From Litsea cubeba (taxonomy: Eukaryota; Streptophyta; Magnoliopsida; Laurales; Lauraceae), in NCBI GenBank assembly GCA_012931725.1, contig CM022951.1, positions 1,288,551-1,352,550 on the forward strand: 64,000 bases of DNA, read 5' to 3'. Within the stretch, counting starts at the first letter, position 1, and every line of letters begins with the position of its first letter. The translations under genes were made by a program, and so were the position numbers. Positions 23,750-33,714 of the stretch are shown piece by piece. Under the pieces are notes generated by a model. That model saw only the letters and a list, made by a program, of their open reading frames with translations. It did no database searches and had not been told where the DNA came from.

Positions 23750-24002
23750 TGTTAGGACAGTGGACCACTACAAACTCCACATTGATATGATATTGTCCAC
23801 TTTGGGCCTAAGTCCTCATGGATTTGTTCTTGGGTTCTACCCAAAGGCCTCATACCAATGGAGTACTTAGTCCAACTTATATGCCCATGATCTTTTCCAA
23901 TTCTAGCCGATGTGGGACTTTGGTTGCACATCCCCAACACATGTGACCCAGTTATTTTTTTTATGTCATGTGAGTGCTTTGAAAGAGTCTCGAGTCCTAT
24001 CA
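23750..24002 (+). repeat. 5' LTR-like block of a different family
   Basis: It begins TGTTAGGA and ends TCCTATCA (imperfect inverted tips). It holds GCCTCATACCAATGGAG and AGCCGATGTGGGACT, text I associate with plant LTR/TRIM elements from memory. It is followed directly by a methionine-initiator-tRNA primer-binding site. It shows no useful similarity to the 3' LTR at 29030-29414. Confidence 0.6.
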
Positions 24003-24004
24003 AT

Positions 24005-24016
24005 TGGTATCAGAGC
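24005..24016 (+). other. Primer-binding site (initiator Met tRNA)
   Basis: TGGTATCAGAGC, the classical plant retrotransposon site complementary to the 3' end of the initiator methionine tRNA, two bases after the end of the LTR-like block. Confidence 0.85.
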
Positions 24017-24931
24017 GAGTTAGGATTTTCCTAGGGTTAGGGTTGCACGCAGATCAAAGCAGAAGGTGATTGCAACCCACCGTGATCAGACGATCACCAA
24101 GGCGGGCCAGGCGGATCAGTAGTTCCAGAAACGGAACCAGCACTGGGCCGCACCCTTCGTCCTCAAGATTTGCAGAGTTTTTTGTGTTTCAGAACAAATT
24201 TGCAAAAACAAAGGAGAAGAAACAGATTCGCGCCAACACCGTCAGTTTGCCGGATCTCCGCCGTTCATCGTCGCCGGAACAGAGAAGAGCATCGTCGCCC
24301 ACCGTTTCCTCCCTGAAATTGCTACCTAACAGCAGTTTGAATCCTGTCCTATAGAAGGTGGGCCACGCAGATCACCACTGTTCAGGCCGCGGATCACAAG
24401 AAGGATCCGGATTCGCCCATCGCCGGAACTGGAAGAGGGGCACGCCGCAGTTGTCGCCTGAAACCAGCCGGCGCAACCGCGATCTCCGGCCATTAACCGT
24501 CGCTGAAGGAGAACAACAGTCAGCAACGTTTTTTTTTTTTTTTTTTTTGCACAGGTTCTGGTTACAGAAACCAGAACCCGTCAGAGGAGGAAGAAAGACC
24601 TAGATTTGGCAGTTCGGGTCAATTCTAACCCGTGCGCAGGAAGCCCAGCCCAGCAGTTACAGTCCAGGTCAGTTCTGACCTGGCCCAGCTCGCGCACAGG
24701 AGAAGCCCAGCACAGCAGCCAGCAGCGCTGACGTCAGCAGCATGTTAGCAGTTCGGTCAAACCACAAAGTTGACCAGATTGACGGCCAGAATTCATTCTC
24801 AGTTTTCGGAGCCATCCAGACTCCAATTTGAGCTCCGTTTCTTCCTACAGATTCGCGTCGACGAGATCTACAAAATTAACGGAACGGATTGACCGTTTGA
24901 AGTTCTGAAAAAGGGGCAAATTTCAGACATA
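24017..24931 (+). other. Leader of the second copia element
   Basis: A GC-rich, C/G/A-mixed untranslated leader of about 0.9 kb with a poly(T) run at about 24530-24548 and repeated GGAAGCCCAGC words at 24630-24720. No protein is supported. Its 24555-24650 part resembles 14870-14985 inside the MULE-like element. Confidence 0.6.
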
Positions 24932-25700
24932 ATGGCAAACAAGGCTACAGCAGTAGGTATCAAATTTGAAATTCATAAATTTGATGGCAAAATTAATTTT
25001 GGCTTGTGGCAAAGGAGAATGAAAAATATCTTGATTCAACAAGGAATCAAAGTAGCATTGCTTGGCAAGGAAAAGAAGCCCATAAAGATAGATGATGATA
25101 AGTGGGCGGATATCGATGAAAGAGCCTGAGCTCTATTGAGCAGTACCTCTCTGACGAAGTTATGTTCAACGTGGAAGAGGAATCTGCAAAGGACCTATGG
25201 GAAAAGCTCGAGAAGCTGTACATGGGTAAGAATCTGACAAACAAGCTACACCTGAAGAAACAGTTGTATGGGTTGAAGATGGAAGAAGGATGTGATCTGA
25301 TGGAGCACATGAACACTTTCAATAGGATGATCAGTGATTTGTTGAGGCTCGATGTGAAATTCAATGATGAAGACAGGTCACTGTTATTGTTAAATTCTCT
25401 GTCTGACCCATATGAGCACTTTGTGACTACCCTGCTATATGGAAAGGAGACACTCAATTTTGAGGAGGTTACTCAAGATATCATCTCTAATGCTGCCAGA
25501 AGAAAGCCTAGCAAAGGTAATTCACATGCAGAGGGACTTCTAGTAAAGGAAGGCTCGCATAACCGTGGCAGGTCCAAGGACAGGGGTAAGTAAAAAAGAA
25601 ACAACTCTAGATCAAAGTCCAAAAGCAAGAAAGATTCAGAATGCTTTCATTGCGGGAAGAAAGGGCACTGGAAGAAAGATTGCCGGCATTACAAGGCGAG
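24932..25700 (+). pseudogene. Copia gag (frameshifted)
   Basis: The nucleocapsid/capsid precursor starts MANKATAVG and runs through FDGKINFGLWQRRM. A one-base loss near 25126 breaks the frame, and it resumes in another frame at EQYLSDEVMF and continues through LWEKLEKLYMGKNL and the LLLLNSLSDPYEHF region typical of UBN2/Tnt1-type gag. A TAA at about 25591 interrupts a basic region before the zinc knuckle CFHCGKKGHWKKDC (CX2CX4HX4C, about 25639-25680). The order is as expected but the protein cannot be made intact. Confidence 0.88.
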
Positions 25701-25773
25701 CAAAGATGGGAAGAATAAAGCTGGGGACAAATCAGATAGCAGTGACTCCGCCGGCGTTGCCTCAGAAAAGGAA

Positions 25774-27048
25774 GTGGAACTCCTATCGGTATCGCAAGGT
25801 AACAATCTATCTGAAACATGGATTTTAGATTCCGGTTGTACATATCATATGTGTCCTAATCGTGATTGGTTTGATACTTATGAGCCATATGATGGTGGTA
25901 GTGTTCTAATGGGTAATGATGCGGCATGTAAAACCATTGGAATGGGAACCATAAAAATCAGAATGGCAGTGGAGTTATTAGAACTTTGGGTGGTGTGAGA
26001 CATGTTTCCTCACTCAAGAAGAATTTGATTTCCTTAGGCACACTAGAATCCAAAGGTTGTTCATTTAGTACAAAGGATGGCTTGCTTAAAGTGAGTAAAG
26101 GTATTCTGGTATTAATGAAAGGTACCAGAGTGGGTAACAACCTTTATAAATTGATGGGAAACACAGTTGTAGGTGGAGCTGCAGTCTCCACGGAAGACAA
26201 AAACAGCGTTGATGAGTCTCAGTTATGGCATATGAGTGAGAAGGGCATGTTAGAACTTCATAAAAGACAGTTGTTGAAGGGTGTGAAAACATGCAAGCTG
26301 GATTTTACAAATTCTGTGTTTATGGCAAGCAAACGAAAGTGTCTTTTAAAATTGCAGGAAAAGATTGTAGAAGTAAATGCATTCTTGACTATATTCACTC
26401 AGATGTGTGGGGACCATCCCCAATTAAGTCAAAAGGTGGAGCTGAATACTTTGTGACTTTTATTGACGATTTTTCAAGGAAAGTCTGGGTTTACTTCATG
26501 AAACACAAGTCCGAGGCCTTCGAAAAATTCAAAGAATGGAAGGCAGAAGTTGAAAATCAAACGGGAAGAAAAGTCAAGTATCTGAGATCAGATAATGGGG
26601 GTGAATACAAAAGTCAAATTTTTCTACAATTTTTCAAGGATGAAGGCATCACAAGACACTTTACAGTTCCAAAGACTCCTCAGCAAAATGGAGTTTCGGA
26701 AAGAATGAATAGGACTCTTTTGGAAAGAGCAAGGAGCATGAGACTACATGCAGGGTTGACTAAAAGCTTTTGGGCAGAAGTAGTTAACCACGCATGTTTG
26801 TGGTTAATCGGTCACCATCAGTAGCATTGGATTGCAAAGTTGCAGAAGAAGTCTGGACAGGTAAAGAAGTTGATTATTCCACACTCAAGTTATTCGGATG
26901 TCCAGCATACGCACACATTCCCAATGATGAGAGATCCAAGCTAGATTCCAAGTCACTCAAATGCATATTCCTCGGATTCGAGAAGGGAGTGAAAGGGGAC
27001 AAGCTATGGGATCCAGTAAACATGAAAAGATCATCAGCAGAGATGTAG
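25774..27048 (+). pseudogene. Copia protease and integrase (frameshifted)
   Basis: The protease motif WILDSGCTYHM lies near 25821. A frameshift near 25970 switches frame at the GGVRHVSSLKKNLIS segment. The GAG-pre-integrase piece LWHMSEKGM is present, then another frame switch near 26290. Integrase has Asp in IHSDVWG, Asp in RSDNGGEY and Glu in QQNGVSERMN, followed by SFWAEVVNHA and, after a further shift near 26800, FVVNRSPSVAL and LKLFGCPAY. A last frameshift stands near 26990. At least four breaks lie in 1.3 kb, so this is long decayed. Confidence 0.88.
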
Positions 27049-28899
27049 TGTTTGATGAAAAGTCTATGATGAATAGGGAACAAGATGGTGAAGTCAAAGG
27101 GCACAGTGCTGAGAAGGCAGTTGTTGAAATAATTCCTCTTACAGATAATAAAGGCAAGAAATCAGTGCAGATTCAAACAGTGTCCAATACATCTGGTGGA
27201 GAGGAAGAAATAGAGGTTCAGCAGGAACCCATAAGTCTAGCACAGGGAAGAGCAAAGAGAAGCATCAAACCGCCTCAAAGGTTTGGATGGGATGAGGATG
27301 AAGTCCATTTTGCTCTTATCACCAGTAGTGGTGATCCAACCACACTCCAAGAAGCTATGAACAGCAGTGATAGGGAGGGTTGGATGGGTGCTAAGATGGA
27401 TGAGATAGAATCTTTCGAAAAGAACTCCGTCTGGGAGTTAGTTCCAAAACCCAAAGATAGAAAATCAGTTGGCTGCAAATGGGTGTTTCGAAAGAAGGAA
27501 GTCCCACATGAAAACGAAACACCAAGGTTCAAGGCACGTTTAGTAGCAAAGGGGTACTCACAGAAAGAAGGGGTTGACTATGATGAGATCTTTTCCCCAG
27601 TTGTGAAGCACACATCTATCAGGGTGTTGCTGGCATTAGTAGCACAGTTCAATATGGAGCTTGAACAATTAGATGTAAAGACAGCTTTCCTTCATGGTGA
27701 CTCGGAGGAAACAATTTACATGGAGCAACCTGAAGGATTTAGAGAAGTCGGAAAAGAATACTATGTCTGCAAATTGAAGAGATCATTGTACGGGCTGAAG
27801 AAATCACCAAGGCAATGGTACAAGCGCTTCGACTCCTACATGTTGCAAATTGGCTACTATCGATGTGAGTATGATCATTGTGTTTACTTTAAAGTGTATG
27901 ATGATAATTCATTTATTATGTTGCTACTCTATGTGGATGATATGCTTATTGCCTTAAGAACATGTCAAAAATAGAAGAACTGAAATCTCAGTTGAAAAAG
28001 GAGTTTGACATGAAAGACCTTGGGTCGGCCACAAAAATGTTGGGTATGAAAATAAGGAGGGACAGAAAGGCTGGAAAGCTGTGGTTATCACAAAAGAAAT
28101 ACATCTCAAAAGTACTTGAGAAGTTTAATATACAGAATGCCAAGCCCGTGTCTACTCTACTTGCAGGTCATTTCAATTTAAGTGCCAATCAATGTCCAAG
28201 TACGGACGATGAAATTGAAGATATGTCCAAGATACTGTATGCTAATGCGGTGGATGTTTGATGTATGCCATGGTTTGCACAAGACCAGATATTGCTCAAG
28301 CAGTCAGTGTAGTGAGTAAGTACACGGCGAATCTAGGGAAAGAGCATTGGAATGCAGTAAAGTGGATTCTAAGATACTTAAAAGTCACCAAAGACTTGGG
28401 AATATTGTTTGAAAGAAAACAGGGACCAGAAAGTGTAGTGGGATATGTAGATTCTGATTTTGCAGGGGATCTGGACAAAAGAAGATCCACCACAGGCTAT
28501 GTTTACACATTAGCAAGCGAACCGATAAGCTGGAGATCGGTGCTTCAGTCTACAACAGCATTATCCACTACAGAGGCAGAATACATGGCACTTGCAGAGG
28601 CTTCTAAGGAAGCAATTTGGTTGAGAGGTTTGGTGAATGAAATCGGGATTAAGCAAGAATCAATCTCAATACACTGTGATAGTCAAAGCGCCATATGTTT
28701 GGCGAAGAATCAGGTATATCATGCCAGGACAAAGCACATTGTTGTTATGCATCACAGAATTCGAGATTGGGTTGTTACAGTTGAGATCTCCGTTGAGAAG
28801 ATTCACACAGATGAAAATGCAGCTGATATTCTCACTAAGCCAGTCACTACAGAGAAGTTCAGGCATTGCTTAGACTTGTTCAATCTCTCCTCTTGTTAG
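27049..28899 (+). pseudogene. Copia reverse transcriptase and RNase H (frameshifted)
   Basis: RT motifs GCKWVFRKK, FKARLVAKGYSQ, FSPVVKHTSIR, LEQLDVKTAFLHG, KRSLYGLKKSPRQWY and catalytic YVDDMLIA are readable. Frame breaks occur near 27955 (just after YVDD) and near 28245. RNase H follows with GYVDSDFAGD, STTEAEYMAL, HCDSQSAI and NAADILTKPV, ending in a TAG near 28897. The text is of the Tnt1/Tork type as I recall it. Confidence 0.9.
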
Positions 28900-29014
28900 A
28901 GATTGAAGGTGCACTTCATCTTCAGTGAGGTGCAAATATGGTGGGAGAGCTTTCCCACACAATACAGGTGTTATAAACACAGCACAACAAGTCTTCAAAA
29001 GGTCGGACATTTTT

Positions 29015-29029
29015 CGCCAAGGTGGAGAT
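29015..29029 (+). other. Polypurine tract of the second copia element
   Basis: AAGGTGGAGAT lies immediately upstream of the TG of the 3' LTR. Confidence 0.7.
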
Positions 29030-29414
29030 TGTTGGATTTGGCTCAAAAGGTCCATTGGGCCTTGATGGATAGTTTACTTAGGCCCTAAGTAAACTAAGGC
29101 AAGTTCTTTATATATACTCTCTAGGGTTATTCTTTGTTAGTTACATCTAATATCAGAAAGTAAGCAAGGGAGAACAAAAGAGAGCATTGTAAGGGGAGAG
29201 ACTGTGAGAGCAAGATTGAGATCTATGGGGGAGAGAGTAAGCTAAGTGTTAGAGGTATATCCTTCTAACGAGTTGCCCAATTTCCTGCATAGTGAAATTG
29301 AGCGGAACGCTCATAGTCCCGTGGACGTAGGCAATTGCCGAACCACGTAAATCTCTTTTGTCTTGTGTGCTTGTGATTGATTGAGCGTGCTTTATCCTAG
29401 TTTATTTCCTAACA
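29030..29414 (+). repeat. 3' LTR of the second copia element
   Basis: 385 bp from TGTTGGAT to CCTAACA, with TATATATA near 29109, CT/GA-rich leader text and GTGGACGTAGGCA before the end. The base after it is the exon 3 sequence of PerC. No matching 5' copy exists in the window. Confidence 0.8.
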
Positions 29415-29482
29415 GGTACCTTCAAAGTCATACAATCGATCGATGAAGAAGAGGCAGTGACAAAATCCAACACTGTGTGCAC
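29415..29482 (-). pseudogene. PerC exon 3, upstream part
   Basis: After the acceptor TTTTCAG on the minus strand it encodes GAHSVGFCHC and LFFIDRLYDFEGT. This includes the proximal haem-ligand His in GAHSVG, with an extra Cys next to the conserved one. The split first codon completes the G left by exon 2. It ends exactly at the 3' LTR of the copia insertion. Confidence 0.9.
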
Positions 29483-29712
29483 CTGAAAATCAAAATTTAA
29501 CAAACTACTACATAAAATTCACATAAGCAAAATAATAAGATGGAAACATCTTATTGGGTTGTTAATGTTAATGCAAATTGCAAGGCCCATGTGTACCTGT
29601 TGACTGATAGTCAATGAAATGGAAAGTTGACTGATAGTCAAAGTAAAAAGGCCCCCAATAAAACTACTGTTGACTAATAGTCAAGTAATAGGAAAGTGGA
29701 TTTATTATTTAC
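29483..29712 (-). promoter_or_regulatory. PerC intron 2 with three W-box palindromes
   Basis: A 230 base intron (GT..AG on the minus strand). It contains three copies of TTGACTnATAGTCAA at 29600-29614, 29627-29641 and 29670-29684. Each is two head-to-head TTGACT motifs, the core recognised by WRKY factors (family knowledge). Regulation through them is inference. Confidence 0.5.
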
Positions 29713-30061
29713 CTAACAGTGTGGTGAGATCTGAAATGTCCAAGTTAATGGATTGAAAGGCACTCAAAGCAGTAGCAACTGAGGATGCAGGGTCAGGAAT
29801 ATGAACCTCTGTAATGGATGAAACAAACCCATCTCTTCTCCCAGTAGGTAGGCCATAAGATGCTCCTCCTGATAAGGCGACGCCATCTCTCGTAGCCAAT
29901 GCCAGTATGTCTGCGCATGAGACAATGCCTGGGCATTGCCTCTCCAGCGCCGCTTTGATCTCATCGATGATGTCGAATCCTCTGAGACTTAGAATGGGTG
30001 GTGCTTCCTTTTCTGCTATATTGTCTCCTTGGCTGTCTAAAAGAACAGAAGCATCACAACC
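29713..30061 (-). pseudogene. PerC exon 2 (fused exons 2 and 3 of the canonical gene)
   Basis: It encodes GCDASVLLDSQGDN, LRGFDIIDEIKAALE, CPGIVSCADILALATRDG, GGASYGLPTGRRDGF and on to DLTTLL. In PerA and PerB an intron falls just before the GGP; here the frame runs straight through, so that intron is absent. It starts after GATGCAG and ends before GTAAAT in phase 1. Confidence 0.92.
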
Positions 30062-30397
30062 CTGCATCAAAATGAGATTTCAAATGCATTATGATCGAAC
30101 ATTGATAGTTATAAGCCCTTGTACCATGCAAACAATTGAGGAAAACAGTCAAAAGGGAAGAAAGGAATAACCAAAATGTAGAAACTTGGAAATCACCAAC
30201 AAATAATTGTGCAATGTTTAAATGTACCAGAAACTGAATTGATGATGAGAGACATTGTTCATGAGACCAAGATGCACGGCAAATCATGCTGGGCCCACCT
30301 AAGGTTCCATTCCTTCTTAATACCCGATATCTAATTTTCATCCTACAGCCGCCCTTTTCGTGCCCCATCCTACCCTTAAATGATCTCTAATTGTTTG
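30062..30397 (-). other. PerC intron 1, part left of the gypsy element
   Basis: Spacer sequence of the host intron with no recognised feature other than the acceptor next to exon 2. Confidence 0.6.
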
Positions 30398-31281
30398 TGT
30401 GTGGGGAGATTTTCAAAGCTCCAGGATTACGCTAATCACGGACATCAGATGGGACTAAGCATTCTCACAGGCCTCACGTGCCATCCGCGTGGCACCAGAC
30501 TCACCTCGGCTACCAGGGCAGAGGCCTCAGCCGAAGTCAGACAGGTCCTGACCACTAGCGCCGAGCTCGGCTACCCAGGTGCCCACCTCGGCTAAAAGCC
30601 TGACCTCGGCCAAAGGAGCCGGGACGAAAGCCGAAGCAAGGGAGAATCTCCACTCGCACCCCTCGCCCGCCACGCCATCGGACACGTGGAGGAATAGGTG
30701 CGCGAGCCAGTGAGACACATGCGACATCCAACCGTCGACAATCTTCGCCAGATCACTGACAGGGCGGCATCCAGCGGCTGAAGCCAAATCAGGGCAAGGC
30801 CCGAGGGTGGATCCGATGGTACCTCTACGGCCAAAGGCGTCCAACACGATCTGGCCCAACATGACGCATATTAAATGCGATGTGGGCTGATCCGACTGGC
30901 ATTAAATGCAAAGTGGGCTGGAATGGACCGCATTTATTGCTTTGTGGGCTGATGATGACTTCCCTATCAAATCATGGGACCCACGCCAAAATATCATCCA
31001 AGATATCGTCCAAGTTCTCTATAAATAGAACCCCATTTTCACATGCAAGGTACGCAACCCATACTTGAGAGTCGTTACTCTGCCTCTCTTCTTCCTCTCC
31101 TTCCTTTGTTCCAGTTCACTTACTGACTTAGGCATCGGAGAGCCTTGCGCCGCTCAGGCCAGGGTCCTCTGACCGTTTGCTCTTCCCTTTCAGGCTTTCA
31201 GGCAGCAGGTCATCTTCTTCATTTGGATAAGTCCTATAAGGCACCCCGATTATTGTGGGTCATAATTTTTCTACACCTACA
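30398..31281 (+). repeat. 5' LTR of the first gypsy element
   Basis: 884 bp, GC-rich, with many CTCGGC/GCCGAG words in its first 300 bases, TATAAATAG near 31020 and CA end. It is followed two bases later by the primer-binding site. Confidence 0.92.
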
Positions 31282-31283
31282 AT

Positions 31284-31301
31284 TGGCGCCGTCTGTGGGA
31301 A
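31284..31301 (+). other. Primer-binding site of the first gypsy element
   Basis: TGGCGCCGTCTGTGGGAA, a primer-binding site type I associate with Tat-type gypsy elements, just inside the 5' LTR. Confidence 0.75.
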
Positions 31302-31346
31302 AGTACTATCCCAACCTTCCCAACCTTCTCAATCTTCCTAAAAACC

Positions 31347-32669
31347 ATGCCTCCGAAAGCTAAGAAGGGCGGAGAGTCCCTGAGAGCAAGACTCGAGCGT
31401 CCGGGTCCGTCGACAGACGTCCCTCCTCAGGGACGGTCTGGAGCAGAGCATGGCGCGTCTGCAGGCGAGGAGCGCGTAGGCTCGCGACCCTTCGTCGAGA
31501 TTCCCTTCCAAGAGGGAGTCGAGACCTCGTGCTCTGACGATGAAGTCGCTCCTCCCCAACGGGACGAGCGTCGACGTGAGCGCCCTCTCAAAGGCAAAGC
31601 TGCGGCAATGGAGGAGCCACGCCGTGTGCAACCCCCTGATGCTGGAGGAGACATCGCTGCTCAAAACGCTCTCCTCCAGGAGCAGGATCGAATAATCCAC
31701 CAGCTCCAGCAGCAGCTGAGAGCGGTGCAAAATGCCTCTCTAAGGCAGCCCTTAGAGCCCCAAGGCGAGAATAGAGTTGTCCAGAGCAAGGTAATCCAGC
31801 CCTCCCACGAGGATCTGAGAGCCTTCTTAGATCAGAAGCGCAGCCATGCCCACGATGAGGGCTCAAACAACACCCATAGCCATCGTGGCCACGACGGACG
31901 AGCCCATGGCCACCATAGCCGAGGCTATTCGAAGCGAAAGCCAAGAGCACTGACGCCAGAGAAGGACGACGAGCAGGAGCGGCTCGACAAGCGCATCAAG
32001 CTGGCTCTTCAGCATAACCTGGAGATGCGGGACCAGCAAGAAATCTGTGGCCCCACCGATCTGGGGGCCTCCCCTTTCACGCGGGACATCGAGAGAACTC
32101 CCTTGCCCAAGAAGTTCTCAGTCCCGCGGTTCGTCCCCTATGACGGATTGTCTGACCCATCCGCTCACCTCCGTCACTTCTCCCAAAAGATGTCCATCTG
32201 GGGGAACGAGGGCCACGTCAACTACAAGATCTTCTCCTCCAGTTTGAGTGACCTCCCTCTGAAGTGGTTTTGCGCTCTACCAGAGAAGTCTATCTCGAGT
32301 TGGAGAGAGCTCCAGCTCTCTTTCCTGAAGAAGTTCCAAGCCTACAGCGTCGTCCCCAAGACCGATAATGATATCCTCGCTTTAAAGATGAAGCAGGGCG
32401 AGACCTTCACCCAGTTCGCCCAGCGGTTCTGGACGATTTACAGCCAAATCGAGGATACCAGAGAAGAGGTGGCGATTTTCGCCTTCCGGAATGCCCTGTT
32501 ACCAGGGCACGAGCTGCGGAAAGATCTAGTTGGAGACCCCGCTCCCTCAATGTCGGTCTTGATCTCCCGGATAAAACGCTATATCACCTGGGAGGAGGAC
32601 GAAATCCGGGCTCGGGAGTATGAAGGCCGGGAGGACGCAGGCCCGGAACCCAAGGAAAGGAGCAGCTAG
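31347..32669 (+). CDS. Gypsy gag polyprotein (440 aa open frame)
   Basis: The retrotransposon gag makes the virus-like-particle shell. It has a charged, low-complexity N-terminus with a coiled-coil stretch (about residues 105-130, QDRIIHQLQQQLRAVQN) and a His/Arg-rich region (about 170-200). The capsid core is from about 245 on: FVPYDGLSDPSAHL, LPLKWFCALPEKSI, FLKKFQA, MKQGETFTQFAQRF and the WEEDE end. It is open from ATG to a TAG at 32667. The downstream KKPFQK and zinc-knuckle region is in another frame, so gag and nucleocapsid are separated by a frameshift. Confidence 0.85.
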   Translation: MPPKAKKGGESLRARLERPGPSTDVPPQGRSGAEHGASAGEERVGSRPFVEIPFQEGVETSCSDDEVAPPQRDERRRERPLKGKAAAMEEPRRVQPPDAGGDIAAQNALLQEQDRIIHQLQQQLRAVQNASLRQPLEPQGENRVVQSKVIQPSHEDLRAFLDQKRSHAHDEGSNNTHSHRGHDGRAHGHHSRGYSKRKPRALTPEKDDEQERLDKRIKLALQHNLEMRDQQEICGPTDLGASPFTRDIERTPLPKKFSVPRFVPYDGLSDPSAHLRHFSQKMSIWGNEGHVNYKIFSSSLSDLPLKWFCALPEKSISSWRELQLSFLKKFQAYSVVPKTDNDILALKMKQGETFTQFAQRFWTIYSQIEDTREEVAIFAFRNALLPGHELRKDLVGDPAPSMSVLISRIKRYITWEEDEIRAREYEGREDAGPEPKERSS

Positions 32670-32799
32670 CCCCAGCAGCGGGGGTAAGAAACCATTCCAA
32701 AAGCAAGAGCCAAAGCAAGCTTAGGTCTCCAGTTCGGCGAAGGCCACAGCGTCCAGGTCAGGGGGCAGCAGGAGGGCCAGACCTTCCTCCAATGCCTAC

Positions 32800-33681
32800 C
32801 AGGCTATGAACATCGTCTTCAAAGAGCCGATCCACCAGGTTATGAACAAGGTAAAGACCCAGCCATTCTTCAAGTGGCCTCATCCCTTGCCAGGCGATCC
32901 CTCCACCCATGACCAAACCAAGTTTTGTGCCTACCATAAGGGTAACGGGCACAGGACCGAGGAGTGCAGGACTCTGAAGTTTCACCTGGAGAGGCTCGCC
33001 AAGGAAGGCCACCTTATGGAGTTCGTGAAGGTAGGAGACGTCGGCAGCGGTGGCGGCAGCCGAGCTCATTAGAGCGCGGCTAAGGATCCATACAGCGAAG
33101 ACTCTGAAAAGATCATCAATGTGATCCACCTGGCGCCCTCAGCTCCCTCTCCCTCAGCTCGAGACAGCCCTCAGGCTCGTGCCGAAGCCAGGCGGGCCTC
33201 GCACGGGAAGGAGGTGATGAGAGCCGAGCTCGGACCAGCGACCAAGAGAGCGTGCCGCGACCGACCAGCCATCTCATTCTCGGACAAAGATCTGGAGGGA
33301 ATCCAACTTCCTCACAACGACCATCTACTCTTGACCATGAAGCTGAAAGACTTCACTGTGAAGAGGGTTCTCGTCGACTCCAGCAGCTCTTCTGAGGTCC
33401 TCTACTATGAGTGCTTCAAGAAAATGAAACTCTCAGAAGCTGACCTCACGGAGGTCCGTGTGCCCTTGCTAGGGTTATCCGCCAAACCAGTCTACCCCAA
33501 GGGAAAAATCACCCTAGAAACTCGAGTGGGCGAAGCCTCCGTGACGGCCGACTTTCTGGTAGTGGACGCCCCTTCTCCCTACTACGTTATCTTAGGCAGA
33601 ACGTGGCTCCACAAGTTGGAAGCAGTCCCCTCCTCCCTCCACCAAAAGCTGAAGTTCGTACTCGAAGACAAGGAGGGCTAG
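32800..33681 (+). pseudogene. Gypsy nucleocapsid and protease region
   Basis: It holds a zinc-knuckle-like motif CAYHKGNGHRTEEC (C-H-H-C variant, about 32930-32970), a TAG at about 33070, then an Asp protease with VLVDSSSSSEVLYY where the family has VDSGSS. The active-site Gly is replaced by Ser. The following VILGRTWLH is intact. A TAG stands at 33679-33681 and a frame change near 33715 leads to RT. It is probably inactive. Confidence 0.82.
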
Positions 33682-33714
33682 ATGGAGGTGGTCACAGTGG
33701 AAGGAGATCAGCAG

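Larger units (their letters stand above)
23750..29414 (+). mobile_element. Copia-type insertion in PerC with non-matching ends
   Basis: The internal region runs primer-binding site, leader, gag, protease, integrase, RT, RNase H and polypurine tract, in copia order and Tnt1/Tork-like in motif text. The left terminal block (23750-24002) and the right LTR (29030-29414) are different sequences, not a repeat pair. No TSD is evident in the interrupted exon. Gag and pol carry several frameshifts and stops, so it is not autonomous. See findings. Confidence 0.8.
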
